From positions 3,410,001-3,474,000 of the forward strand of contig NZ_CP094657.1 in assembly GCF_023920705.1 (NCBI RefSeq): 64,000 nt of DNA, given 5' to 3'. Below the pieces are notes generated by a model that did not search any database, was not told the origin of the DNA, and was given only the letters and a program-made list of their open reading frames with translations. A program made the position numbers and the translations under genes. The stretch is from Acinetobacter sp. XS-4 (GTDB lineage Bacteria > Pseudomonadota > Gammaproteobacteria > Pseudomonadales > Moraxellaceae). This document shows positions 7,961-16,450 of the stretch, in pieces (position 1 is the stretch's first letter; each line of letters starts with the position of its first letter).

Positions 7961-9673
7961 ATGGACGATATTACTTTGAAAAAGTTCTGTATCATTGGAA
8001 TGGGATTCTCAGGTACATGTACCTTCATTAGCTTTGTAAAAAAAATACTGAATCAAGATATTGATCATAAGTCATGTTCTATCACTCTTGTTGAAATGCG
8101 TGAATCAATTGGACATGGGAATCCATACGATAAAGACGAATTGTTAGCTGGTCATCTGTGTAATAACCCTGCCCATTCAATGTCGCTTTGGGATAACGAC
8201 TTTGTGGATTGGATGGAAGAAAATAAAGATCGCCTGATTACTCATTATCCACATCTAATTTATAAGAAATCTTTGACTGGTGAACCGCAAGTCTTCCCCG
8301 ATCCTAACGCTTTTTACCCTAGAGCTTTGTTTGGTGTCTATCTCAATGATAGATTCAAAAAATACTTAGAATTAGCTAAATCCAATCTCATTAAAATTGA
8401 AGTTTACAATGGGTATGAAGCTATCGATGGCTACGAAACTAAAGGTGGTTACAATCTCGTTATTAAGAATCAAAACTTAAATCGAACAATTGAATTAAAA
8501 GGGTTTTCTAAGCTGTTACTCACTATCGGACACTGGACTGCAAGTCGTTTAGACTCCGAGCACAGTTTATTCGTGAAACCATACCCTTTCCAAAAAGTCT
8601 TAATGAGACTTAATCAAATTATAAAACAAGATCATAAGCCAAATGTTCTTGTGCGTGGTATGGGGCCTAGTGGAGTTGATACGGTCATTACTTTATTTAG
8701 TGAAGGATCGTTTCTAACTGAAAATGGAGCCTTTTCAAGCTATCAGAAGGCACAGACAGATGAATACTTCAAAGCCTATGTTGTCAGTCGTTCAGGGTAC
8801 TTTCCAGCAGTACGAGGCAATAAACCAGACTATGATTTTAAGTATTTCACTCATGAATCTTTTCCTGAGTTGCAGCAGCACTTAAATAAGGTTTTATCAC
8901 TGGATGATATTCTTCATCTGCTTGACCTTGAGCTTAAAAATGCAACTAATGGTGAAGTTTCATTCAATGATCTATGCAACTTGAAATTTGCAAATGCCTA
9001 TGAAAAGTTGAAATATGATCTGGAGCACCAAGAGCTTAATGACTTAATTAATATGATCATTCTCAAAGTACGAAGAATGAAGTTTTATCGTTATTTAAGC
9101 GGTCATGATAAAAAACGCTACGACCAAGAATTTGATCATTTATTCATTCGTCTTGCCGTACCCATTCCACTGGAAAATGCACAAAAGCTGAAATGCTTAT
9201 TTGAAGCTGGTCTACTCCAATCAATTAAACTTGGCTATAACAGCAAACCTCTAAAGATAATGGATGGCCGTGTACAACTCACTGATTGTCTAGGGTATTC
9301 ATTTGATTTTGATCTTGTGGTGAATACGATCAGTCAAGACTTTGATATCTATAAGCATCCCTCAACATTGGTTAAATCGTTGTTAGAGAAAAAGAATATT
9401 GTCCCAAATGTGGAGGATGAATATAACACTGGGGGTTTAATGCTGGATGGTTTCGAGACCTACAAACTCATGGAAAACCGTAGAGGATCCATAAAGCCCT
9501 CGGAGTATTTTTACTCTTTTGGTGTGCTTACCCGATACTGGCAGAATGAACGTAACTTTTCCAAAGCGATTGTTGATGCTGCTGATTCTGTCTCGACTGA
9601 TTGGGTTGAATTGCTTCAAAAACATCTCAGTGAACCAATATTTACGCCAGAACAACTTTATAAAATTAGTTAA
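7961..9673 (+). CDS. FAD/NAD(P)-binding oxidoreductase (NAD_binding_9-like)
   Basis: 570 residues. The N-terminus has a FAD-binding Rossmann motif IGMGFSGTCT (about 12-21), and a second dinucleotide motif RGMGPSGVDT lies near 228-237, as in flavin-dependent N-hydroxylases and Baeyer-Villiger-like enzymes. LVVNTIS near 450 resembles the late ATG-type motif of these flavoproteins. It probably uses NAD(P)H and O2, or acts as a dehydrogenase, on the pathway intermediate of this cluster. The start lacks any ribosome site and sits ten bases after a perfect hairpin, so its translation may be conditional. A shorter product is unlikely because the FAD motif begins at residue 12. The exact reaction is unknown. 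Confidence 0.72.
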   Translation: MDDITLKKFCIIGMGFSGTCTFISFVKKILNQDIDHKSCSITLVEMRESIGHGNPYDKDELLAGHLCNNPAHSMSLWDNDFVDWMEENKDRLITHYPHLIYKKSLTGEPQVFPDPNAFYPRALFGVYLNDRFKKYLELAKSNLIKIEVYNGYEAIDGYETKGGYNLVIKNQNLNRTIELKGFSKLLLTIGHWTASRLDSEHSLFVKPYPFQKVLMRLNQIIKQDHKPNVLVRGMGPSGVDTVITLFSEGSFLTENGAFSSYQKAQTDEYFKAYVVSRSGYFPAVRGNKPDYDFKYFTHESFPELQQHLNKVLSLDDILHLLDLELKNATNGEVSFNDLCNLKFANAYEKLKYDLEHQELNDLINMIILKVRRMKFYRYLSGHDKKRYDQEFDHLFIRLAVPIPLENAQKLKCLFEAGLLQSIKLGYNSKPLKIMDGRVQLTDCLGYSFDFDLVVNTISQDFDIYKHPSTLVKSLLEKKNIVPNVEDEYNTGGLMLDGFETYKLMENRRGSIKPSEYFYSFGVLTRYWQNERNFSKAIVDAADSVSTDWVELLQKHLSEPIFTPEQLYKIS

Positions 9674-9693
9674 TCGGACTAGGAAAATGATCA

Positions 9694-10221
9694 ATGGAAA
9701 TGCATCAGTTTTGTTATGACCGTGATATTAGGATAGTGCTGTGCAACTTAAAAGATAGCCTGTTTCCGTTTCATAGACATACTAATATCCCCGATCTTGT
9801 GTACTGCTCAAAAGGTGCTATTCAGGTTGAGTTACCAGATTTGCAGCAGAAATATATTGTTAATCAGGGTGACTTTTTTCAAATTCCCCCAAATGTTAGA
9901 CACAGATTTGCAAATAAAGATATTGAGGTTGAAAGCCGTTATATCATTCTTCAAATTGGAGAATTTAGTATTGAGTTTTTTAAAAATATTGAAGAGATAG
10001 AACCACTACTTGCCAATATTGAACCTAAAATTCGACTGAGTTCAGATATTTTTATTAAGGACTATAACGCTGACATTCAATATATTATTGAAGACTTTCA
10101 AAAGAATAGAAAAAAGGAAATTAGTACCGAGGAACAAGCAGACATTATTCAAGCATTAGAAGTTTTCTTGCAGAATGGGTATAAGTCAAAATTTCCAGAT
10201 AAATCGTACTTTTTTGCTTAA
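9694..10221 (+). CDS. Cupin-domain protein, last gene of the diiron-enzyme cluster
   Basis: 175 residues. A small cupin barrel occupies about 1-100, with motif 1 HRHTNIPDLVYCSKG and motif 2 GDFFQIPPNVRHRF. H28 and H30 plus H71 or H73 are plausible metal ligands. The C-terminal 70 residues are helical and charged, without a helix-turn-helix that I can recognise. It may be a metal-dependent dioxygenase or isomerase, or a ligand sensor. AGGAAAA lies ten bases before the ATG, and the gene follows the FAD enzyme by 20 bp. The function is not known; the cupin call is firm, the role is not. Confidence 0.65.
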   Translation: MEMHQFCYDRDIRIVLCNLKDSLFPFHRHTNIPDLVYCSKGAIQVELPDLQQKYIVNQGDFFQIPPNVRHRFANKDIEVESRYIILQIGEFSIEFFKNIEEIEPLLANIEPKIRLSSDIFIKDYNADIQYIIEDFQKNRKKEISTEEQADIIQALEVFLQNGYKSKFPDKSYFFA

Positions 10222-10260
10222 TCCCACTGCGTGTTAGCCATGCAAAGCATAATCATATAT

Positions 10261-11349
10261 TCAAGCAGGCTCCTGAAGTTCCTTGTTATAACTTATGCTT
10301 TGCATTTCCTGTAATCGTGAGTAAGTTCTTTGAAATTCAAATTTAAGCCTCTCACCTTTATATAATTGATTTAATGGTTGTGAAGCAACAAAGTATAGTT
10401 TGATTTTTTGATCATAAAGTTCATCAATCAAATAAATAAAACGTCTCACGCTATCATAAATTCTATCTGTTAAATCACCAATTCCGCTGATTAGAACATA
10501 GTCATATTGCGTAGCGATCTCAATGTAATCAGCTGGGCTTCTGGCTTCTCTGCAAAGGGCTTCAAAGTCGAACCAAATCACGTTCTTATCACAAGATTTA
10601 ACATCTATTGATCTATGGTTGATTAAGATGCTCGTCTTGAGTTCTTTCTGGTTATTTGTAAGTTGCTGGTAAACCGAATGAAGCCATTGTTCTGATTCTT
10701 CATTTAATGGAAATCTATAGAAATCGTCATTGGCATTACTTTCTTTGATGGTTCTATAATCTAGTTGATTACCGATCTTCAAGACTGTGCAATTCTGATT
10801 GATATGATCTATGGTCTCTAAAAATCTATCGCGATTTAAGCCATCTTTATAAAGATCCTTCGGATCAATATTCGAGGTAGCAACCAATATCACTTTCTTT
10901 GAAAAAAGCATATTAAATAGATTTGAAAGTATCATTGCATCGGCAACATTTGAAACAAAAAACTCATCGAAGCAAATCAGTTTATAGTTGCTTGCTATGT
11001 CATTAGCGATCAGTTTTAAAGGATCTTTATTTCCACGATAGCCCATAAGTTGTTTGTGAATATCTTTTAGGAAATGATGAAAATGCACTCTCATTTTCTT
11101 TTTAAAATTAAGAGAGTTATAGAACAAGTCCATAATCCATGTCTTGCCTGTTCCTACACTCCCCCACATATAGAGACCTTTAATCTGGGGACTAAAGAAA
11201 TGATTAGACTGGGTTTCAAGTTTATTCCAAATCTCATCCAATGTTTCAATAGCTTGTCGCTGAGACGGATCTGCAAGAACAACGCCAGTATCAATCATGG
11301 AGTTGTATATCTCGATTGGACTTTGACCCTCATGCTTAAGCATCTTCAT
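10261..11349 (-). CDS. AFG1/ZapE-like P-loop ATPase
   Basis: 362 residues. Walker A is MWGSVGTGKT (61-70) and Walker B is KLICFDEF (123-130), followed by VSNVADAMIL and the sensor-like VATSNIDP, in the order typical of AFG1/ZapE. Bacterial ZapE takes part in cell division under low oxygen, and mitochondrial AFG1 in quality control of respiratory proteins. A housekeeping zapE is normally found elsewhere and is not clustered with biosynthetic genes, so this is probably a specialised paralog. It overlaps the upstream LysR gene by 14 bp and converges on the cupin gene. Its job in the cluster is unknown. Confidence 0.78.
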   Translation of the reverse strand: MKMLKHEGQSPIEIYNSMIDTGVVLADPSQRQAIETLDEIWNKLETQSNHFFSPQIKGLYMWGSVGTGKTWIMDLFYNSLNFKKKMRVHFHHFLKDIHKQLMGYRGNKDPLKLIANDIASNYKLICFDEFFVSNVADAMILSNLFNMLFSKKVILVATSNIDPKDLYKDGLNRDRFLETIDHINQNCTVLKIGNQLDYRTIKESNANDDFYRFPLNEESEQWLHSVYQQLTNNQKELKTSILINHRSIDVKSCDKNVIWFDFEALCREARSPADYIEIATQYDYVLISGIGDLTDRIYDSVRRFIYLIDELYDQKIKLYFVASQPLNQLYKGERLKFEFQRTYSRLQEMQSISYNKELQEPA

Positions 11350-12238
11350 TCCCTACGGTAGCCAAGATTGTTGTTGAGTGGTTAATAATAATATCATTCA
11401 TTATTAAAACTGCTGGAGAAAGATAAGAGAGCTGATGCCAGTATAATGGAATCTTAATTCTATATTCTTTTGAAATTTCCTTTATCCCCTGATTCAATAA
11501 ATCCTGATTCATTTTGCATATAGGTATTATTCCATAGCCCATATCACAAGCAAGTCCAGAGATATAAGAGTCAGTCGAAGGAATAATATGAAAAGGAATC
11601 ATTGATTTTTTTAGTCCGAAGTTAGATTCTAAAAAATCGAAATATATTCTTTCATTCTCATTAAATAAAACCAAAGGAGCTAAACGCAGACTCTCTCTAT
11701 TAATTCCTTTTTTAAACCATTTATCAATGAAAGTCTCTGAGGCAACAAGACAATAAACCATATTACCTAAATATACACTTGTACAACCTCTGATTATCTC
11801 AGACTCTGAAGAAATGCAGGCCTGCACTTCTCCTTTTTTTAAAAGTTCGATGGTATTGCAAAGCGTATCAATCTTTATGTCTATTGTAATAGCCTCAGAA
11901 AGACAGTACTTGGCTAATATAGGGAAAAGCAATGACTCAAATGTACCGATACTCGCAGCAATGGGTAATGGTTTAAATTTATTATTATTGATGACTGTCT
12001 TTAAAAAAACATTCTCTAATAAAGATGCTCGCTGAAGATAAGCAAATAACTCCGCACCAAATGGTGTTGGTTTACATGGTCTTTCTCTAACTAATAATAC
12101 ATTCCCTAATCTTTCCTCTAATAATCGAACTCTTTGAGAAATTGCTGACTGAGATACACATAATTTTTTACCAGCTTTTTCGAAACTTCCTGTTTCAACA
12201 ACAGCAGAAAAGGCATCGCATTTAATTTTGTCTAGCAT
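11336..12238 (-). CDS. LysR-type regulator of the ArgP/LysG subfamily
   Basis: 300 residues. The N-terminal winged helix-turn-helix contains FSAVVETGSFEKAGKKLCVS and QSAISQRVRLLEERLGNVLLVRE, then PTPFGAELFAYLQRASLLE, the pattern of ArgP/LysG regulators, which sense Lys or Arg and control amino-acid exporters. The C-terminal part is an effector-binding domain. It overlaps the ZapE-like gene, so the two are co-transcribed. It is likely to regulate the diiron-enzyme operon and perhaps the TSUP transporter. That target assignment and a basic amino acid as the signal are inference. Confidence 0.82.
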   Translation of the reverse strand: MLDKIKCDAFSAVVETGSFEKAGKKLCVSQSAISQRVRLLEERLGNVLLVRERPCKPTPFGAELFAYLQRASLLENVFLKTVINNNKFKPLPIAASIGTFESLLFPILAKYCLSEAITIDIKIDTLCNTIELLKKGEVQACISSESEIIRGCTSVYLGNMVYCLVASETFIDKWFKKGINRESLRLAPLVLFNENERIYFDFLESNFGLKKSMIPFHIIPSTDSYISGLACDMGYGIIPICKMNQDLLNQGIKEISKEYRIKIPLYWHQLSYLSPAVLIMNDIIINHSTTILATVGNEDA

Positions 12239-12430
12239 TTTTAAATTTTATCTATATTAATTAAAGTTATATTTCTTAATCATAGTAATGGGCATGGCAA
12301 TACGAAATACTACAATTGTATTACTTATGCTAAATAATCATTATTTATTTTAATTAAATGAGCACCACACATGTAATTAATTAGTAAAACTAATTAAACC
12401 CTCATTAAATTCAACATTAGTTAAAATGCG

Positions 12431-12461
12431 GTAACAGACTACCAAACTGGCAGTACATTAA
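12431..12461 (+). repeat. 31-bp sequence repeated at 4422-4452 (right copy)
   Basis: It differs from the left copy at four positions. In frame it reads NAVTDYQTGSTLILK and then a stop. The hairpin terminator at 12485 follows in the same orientation as at the left copy. The two copies delimit about 8 kb holding the candidate biosynthetic island. Confidence 0.6.
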
Positions 12462-12484
12462 TTTTAAAGTAACTTAAAGCTATA

Positions 12485-12515
12485 AAAAATCTGACTCTAT
12501 GTCGGATTTTTTATT
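12485..12515 (+). terminator. Rho-independent terminator
   Basis: aaaaatctgac (12485-12495) pairs with gtcggattttt (12501-12511), with one G-T wobble, around a five-base loop, followed by a T-rich tail. No intact plus-strand gene ends just before it, only the 31-bp relic. That suggests a lost upstream gene. Confidence 0.65.
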
Positions 12516-12610
12516 ACTCAAAATCTCATGATTTCTTAAATATAATCAATCTTTTCCAGAGTACAAAACTGAGCCAACTAAAACGGCTTGTCCGAGAACT
12601 ATCAAATCTG

Positions 12611-12727
12611 CTCATAAAAAATCTAACTTGTGTCAAAAACGGAATTTTTTAGTAAATAAAAGCTCTTAATATTTTGATTTTTAAAATCTTTTTAAATATG
12701 GTTCAGATAACACCCATTATATTAAAT
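12611..12727 (+). repeat. Receptor upstream region, repeated at 15751-15872
   Basis: About 117 bp upstream of the IutA-like receptor recurs near 15751, including aacttgtgtcaaaa, the segment aatctttttaaatatggtt and caacaccc/taacacccattat. Identity by eye is roughly 80-85% with small gaps. It probably carries promoter elements. See the matching entry at 15751. Confidence 0.7.
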
Positions 12728-12748
12728 AACCAATAAAGATTTTACATC

Positions 12749-12768
12749 CATAATGATAATGACTACTA
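12749..12768 (+). promoter_or_regulatory. Probable Fur box upstream of the TonB receptor
   Basis: ataatgataatgactact matches the first part of the GATAATGATAATCATTATC consensus well and the second half weakly. It lies about 40 bp before the receptor start, as expected for iron repression. The Fur box lies outside the duplicated segment, so the second copy of the upstream region at 15751 lacks it. Confidence 0.6.
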
Positions 12769-12806
12769 TTTGCATTAATATTAACACTTACTAATTGGGA
12801 ATAAAA

Positions 12807-14996
12807 ATGCGCTTGTTACCCTTCAGTCTTTGCTTACTTACAACAGCAATTTGTACCCATCTCTATGCCGATGGTTCAATTAAAACAACTACCGAATCAC
12901 AAAATGCTGAAGCTAAACTTCCGACAATTGTGATAACAGCGACACGTACACCCAAAAGCATTGCTGAAATTGCAGGAACAGTTCAAACCATTTCTGCTGA
13001 TGAAATTGCGCAACAGGCTGGTCCAAGTCGTAAAGTTGCAGATGTTTTGGCACAACTAGTTCCATCTTTAGCACCAAGCAGTGGAACAAGTAGTAATTAT
13101 GGTCAAACTATGCGTGGACGTAATGTACTGGTGATGATTGATGGCGTATCACAAACGGGTTCACGTGATGTAGCACGTCAGTTGAATAGTATTAGCCCAA
13201 ATATGATTGATCATATTGAGGTAGTTTCAGGTGCGACCAGTATCTATGGTTCAGGTGCGACTGGCGGAATTATTAATATTATTACCAAACGTGCTGACAA
13301 GTCTAAGCCTGTTAGCTTTCAAACAAAATTAGGTGTGACATCGGCCGATAATTTCCGCGGTGACAGCCTAGCTTATCAAGTTGGCCAAACGGCTTCATTT
13401 GCAAATGATAAAGTCGATGGTTTTCTTGGCATCGACTATACCAATCGAGGCTCTCAATTTGATGGTAATGGGGATCGTATTTCATTAAGCCCTTGGCAGG
13501 GTAGCACTATGGATACCGACACCATTGATGTAAATGGTCGTGTAAACTTTAATTTAACAGATAATCAGACTCTTAGTTTTGGTGCTCAGTACTATAAAGA
13601 TGAACAAGATACAGAATATGGGCCTGATTATTCTTATTTACTCACAAAAACAGATCCATCTTACAAAGCTGTCAAAGGTTGGAGCTTAGATAATCAGCCG
13701 TTTACTGAACGTTATGCTTTTAATACACAGTACCAAAATCAGGATTTCTTAGGTCAAGTTCTGAATGTAGAAGCTTACTATCGAAAGGAGAAGTCACGCT
13801 TTGTACCTTATGGTTATTCAGCTGACGGTGTTAGTGTAAAGCAAAGTCAATCAAATGTGGATTATGCAGGTATTCGTTCAACTTTACAGTCTGATCTTGT
13901 GGTTGCTGACCGTGATTTAAAACTAACTTATGGCTTAGACTATGACTGGGAAAAAGATCATCAGTGGGCTGACTACTACATGCCAAGCAATAATGGTTTA
14001 GCTTATACCCCAACTGGAGAAAAACAAGGCTCAGGACCAGATACTGAAATTCAGAATATTGGTACCTTTATACAAGGGGACTATGCAGTAACAGATCAGC
14101 TTAATATTCAAGCTGGAGTGCGTTACCAATATGTTCAAGCGGACACAGACAGCTATTTAACTGCACGTAAGCCGTATACATTAATGGCTGCAGACTCTAC
14201 AGATTCAGATAAATTCCTGTTTAACCTAGGTGCCGTCTATAAACTCACTGATGCTCAGCAAGTCTATGCTAACTTTTCACAAGGCTACAGTTATCCAGAT
14301 GTGCAACGTGTATTACGTGATGTTGCAGCATATACCTTAACTACGTCTGGTATTGCTCCAATCACTGTGAATAGCTATGAACTAGGCTGGCGCTTGAACC
14401 AAGATAAAGGTTTAAATTTAGGCCTAACAGGTTTTTATAATACTTCTGATAAAGTCGTTCAATTTAACTCGGATCGTTCTGTAAATGTTGTTGATACCGA
14501 CCAGCGAGTTTATGGGGCTGAAGCAACAGTAAGTTACCCATTCATGGAAAATTATAAGGTAGGTGGGACTTTAGGTTATACAAGAGGCCAGTACAAGGAT
14601 GAGGCCAATAATTGGCATGAGTTAAATGCTTTTGCAGTTTCACCAATGAAAGGTACGTTGTTTGCTGAATGGAATAATACGGAAGGCTATGGTGTACGTG
14701 CTCAAATGCTTGCAATCAAAGGAACTGATAAAGCTTATAAAGACGATCTAGAGTTAAAATCAGCTGGACTGAGTGATAGTAATAGCGCAGCAGAGATTAA
14801 AGGTTATACAACCATGGATGTATTAGCACATTTCCCTGTGGCGAAAGGTCGTGTGGACTTTGGTGTCTATAATCTATGGGGAAATCAATATAAAACTGTA
14901 TTCGCTCAACAAGCAGCAGTAACCAATGCTAACTCATTGTTAGCAATCCCAGCCGAAGGTCGTACTTTTGTGCTAAGTTATACTATAAATTATTAA
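12807..14996 (+). CDS. TonB-dependent siderophore receptor, IutA-like
   Basis: 729 residues from the ATG at 12807, preceded by GGGA. A TTG four codons earlier is less likely. The signal peptide MRLLPFSLCLLTTAICTHLYA is followed by a TonB-box-like TIVITATRT. The plug domain (about 45-165) carries GSRDVARQLNSISPNMIDHI and VVSGATSIYGSGATGGIINI, a signature shared with the aerobactin/hydroxamate receptors IutA and FoxA. The rest is the 22-strand barrel ending in aromatic-rich FVLSYTINY. It takes up a ferric siderophore, probably a hydroxamate type, across the outer membrane. The Fur box upstream indicates induction by iron limitation. No siderophore biosynthesis gene adjoins it. It is unrelated in sequence to the receptor at 33481. 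Confidence 0.88.
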   Translation: MRLLPFSLCLLTTAICTHLYADGSIKTTTESQNAEAKLPTIVITATRTPKSIAEIAGTVQTISADEIAQQAGPSRKVADVLAQLVPSLAPSSGTSSNYGQTMRGRNVLVMIDGVSQTGSRDVARQLNSISPNMIDHIEVVSGATSIYGSGATGGIINIITKRADKSKPVSFQTKLGVTSADNFRGDSLAYQVGQTASFANDKVDGFLGIDYTNRGSQFDGNGDRISLSPWQGSTMDTDTIDVNGRVNFNLTDNQTLSFGAQYYKDEQDTEYGPDYSYLLTKTDPSYKAVKGWSLDNQPFTERYAFNTQYQNQDFLGQVLNVEAYYRKEKSRFVPYGYSADGVSVKQSQSNVDYAGIRSTLQSDLVVADRDLKLTYGLDYDWEKDHQWADYYMPSNNGLAYTPTGEKQGSGPDTEIQNIGTFIQGDYAVTDQLNIQAGVRYQYVQADTDSYLTARKPYTLMAADSTDSDKFLFNLGAVYKLTDAQQVYANFSQGYSYPDVQRVLRDVAAYTLTTSGIAPITVNSYELGWRLNQDKGLNLGLTGFYNTSDKVVQFNSDRSVNVVDTDQRVYGAEATVSYPFMENYKVGGTLGYTRGQYKDEANNWHELNAFAVSPMKGTLFAEWNNTEGYGVRAQMLAIKGTDKAYKDDLELKSAGLSDSNSAAEIKGYTTMDVLAHFPVAKGRVDFGVYNLWGNQYKTVFAQQAAVTNANSLLAIPAEGRTFVLSYTINY

Positions 14997-15025
14997 ATTT
15001 AGGACCAAGAGGAACTATTCTAAAT

Positions 15026-15131
15026 TTTCTAAAATCAACATAATGCGCCTTATATGAAATTTAATTTTATCTGATATAAATCAAAGTCTTATTTTAAAAA
15101 AAGCCCGACTCATAGTACTTGGGCTTTTTTA
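15026..15131 (+). repeat. Receptor terminator region, repeated at 16253-16359
   Basis: About 105 bp after the receptor gene recurs after the 81-aa gene at near 90% identity by eye. It includes the segment gaaatttaattttatctgat and a terminator whose stem aaaaaagccc/ggcttttttt-like arms (15097-15130) close the loop gactcatagtactt. Confidence 0.8.
15097..15131 (+). terminator. Rho-independent terminator of the TonB receptor
   Basis: aaaaaagccc pairs with gggctttttt around a 14-base loop. The stem is perfect and ends in T residues, about 100 bp after the receptor stop. The A-rich other side could also serve the convergent small gene at 15159. Confidence 0.8.
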
Positions 15132-15158
15132 TTTTTTATAAAATATTTTAAAGAGAAA

Positions 15159-15428
15159 TCACTTAAATCTAGAAATTTCAAAATTCAATCGATATGTCAT
15201 AAAATTTATTAAGCATGCCTCTCGAATTCTTTTTCTAAACAGTTCTTGAAAATAGGGGTTTGTTAAAAAAATACCCAAGGCAACAATTAAATATACAACA
15301 GACTTATTTTCGATCTGAAGTACCTTTAAAAGCTCAGAAAAGAACTCATCCACTAAGTTAAAATAAGTTGAAGTTAATAGAGAAACAAATAAATAGGAAA
15401 AAATACGATAAAAATTTCTTTTAAACAT
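15159..15428 (-). CDS. Hypothetical small membrane protein (89 aa)
   Basis: An N-terminal hydrophobic segment (FYRIFSYLFVSLLTSTYF) and a second one (SVVYLIVALGIFLTN) suggest two membrane passes with a basic C-terminus. GGAG lies about ten bases before the ATG. It is convergent with the TonB receptor and lies just before the truncated TetR copy. I recognise no family. Small two-pass proteins in such mobile neighbourhoods can be immunity or holin-like, but nothing here proves that. Confidence 0.45.
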   Translation of the reverse strand: MFKRNFYRIFSYLFVSLLTSTYFNLVDEFFSELLKVLQIENKSVVYLIVALGIFLTNPYFQELFRKRIREACLINFMTYRLNFEISRFK

Positions 15429-15520
15429 AACTATTTCTCCACTAAATTATTCTAAGTGCATCAAAAATATAGCATAGTTAAAAAATATTACCCACAGAGA
15501 TGAAGGATCTTTAAAATTCT

Positions 15521-15753
15521 TCTGTAACATTGGCTTATGTCCGCTAGCTCAAATCCAAATAACTAAATACAGCCTTTTCAACTCGCTGCTGTAAATGGTT
15601 TAAATCACTTTCCCCTGTTATACCTGCTGCGTTAATCATTCCTTTGCTTAAAGCAATCACATCTTGTGCGGCTATCTGTGCATGTGAAATGTCAGAACGC
15701 GTAAGCAGGTCAGAAATTATGGTTTCAAGTTCATGTTGAAACTCACTTTCCTC
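15521..15753 (-). pseudogene. Truncated duplicate of the TetR 3' end
   Basis: 233 bp match the 3' third of the intact TetR gene and its downstream flank (16590-16822) at roughly 90% by eye, ending in the same C-terminus (LQQRVEKAVFSYLDLS). The homology breaks abruptly at about 15753, inside a codon run for SEFQHE, and continues straight into the copy of the TonB-receptor upstream region. No start or DNA-binding domain remains, so it cannot make a regulator. Confidence 0.85.
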
Positions 15754-15872
15754 AAAAATCTGACTTGTGTCAAAATTGGAATTTTGCTTTTTTACGGTAG
15801 ATAAAAATTCTTAAAACTTTGATTTAAAAATCTTTTTAAATATGGTTTCAGACAACACCCATTATGTTAAAT
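15751..15872 (+). repeat. Second copy of the TonB-receptor upstream region
   Basis: It matches 12611-12727 with small gaps and lies directly against the truncated TetR copy. The copy ends at attatgttaaat, before the Fur box. Here it precedes the 81-aa gene at 15941 and may supply its promoter. Confidence 0.7.
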
Positions 15873-15940
15873 GGATAGATGCTTTGATATCTTTAAATCA
15901 TAGGATAATCTATTGATACCCTAATAAAAAAGCTTAATAA

Positions 15941-16186
15941 ATGACCACATATAACGACTTTAGTGTTGATTATCTCAGTGATACTAGATATGAAAAGATT
16001 ACAATAGAAATCTCATATAAAAACCAAATACTTTGTCAATTGAATAAAGATAAGGGGAATGACAATATCGAAATTCAGTTTTTTCATGAGTGGAGAATAT
16101 TACCAGATCAGGTAATATTCAAATTTCCATTAGAAGAGTTCACCAGTCTACTAAATGAATTGAAGCAAGACCTAATTTCTGCTTAA
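15941..16186 (+). CDS. Small soluble protein (81 aa), cargo of the duplicated cassette
   Basis: 81 residues starting MTTYNDFSVDYLSDTRYEKI, acidic, with no signal peptide or membrane segment. The pattern (YLSDTRYEKITIEISYKNQILCQLNKDKG, given here only as its parts YLSDTRYEKI, EISYKNQILCQ and LNKDKG, then FFHEWRIL) resembles small uncharacterised proteins that I associate with Rhs/CDI/type VI immunity loci, but I cannot confirm a family. It sits between copies of the upstream and terminator regions of the TonB receptor, in the place the receptor occupies in the first copy. No clear ribosome site precedes the ATG. Confidence 0.6.
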   Translation: MTTYNDFSVDYLSDTRYEKITIEISYKNQILCQLNKDKGNDNIEIQFFHEWRILPDQVIFKFPLEEFTSLLNELKQDLISA

Positions 16187-16252
16187 TTTACACATACTTT
16201 TAAAAATTAAATATATTTTTGAAACACACTTCAGATTGAATGGGAGTTAAGT

Positions 16253-16359
16253 TTTCCTAAAATCAACATAATACGCTTTATACGAAATTTAATTTTATCT
16301 GATATAAATTATAGTCTTAATGCTTAAAAAAGCCCGACTCATAGTACTTGGGCTTTTTT
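16253..16359 (+). repeat. Second copy of the TonB-receptor terminator region
   Basis: It matches 15026-15131. The hairpin at 16325-16359 has the same loop gactcatagtactt and ends the 81-aa gene. Sequences after the two copies are unrelated until the TetR 3' ends, 389 and 230 bp further on. Confidence 0.8.
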
Positions 16360-16450
16360 AATGATTTGTCACCTTTCAAGATTACTTATTGATCAACTCT
16401 CCACAATTTCATGTAATCTCTATTAATTGTAAAGGAGATAAATATCCACT

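Larger units (their letters stand above)
12239..12806. other. Intergenic region between ArgP-like regulator and TonB receptor
   Basis: 568 bp without a gene. Besides the 31-bp repeat, the terminator, the duplicated upstream segment and the Fur box listed separately, I see only AT-rich sequence. The promoter of the LysR-ZapE pair must lie in the first 150 bp. Confidence 0.6.
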
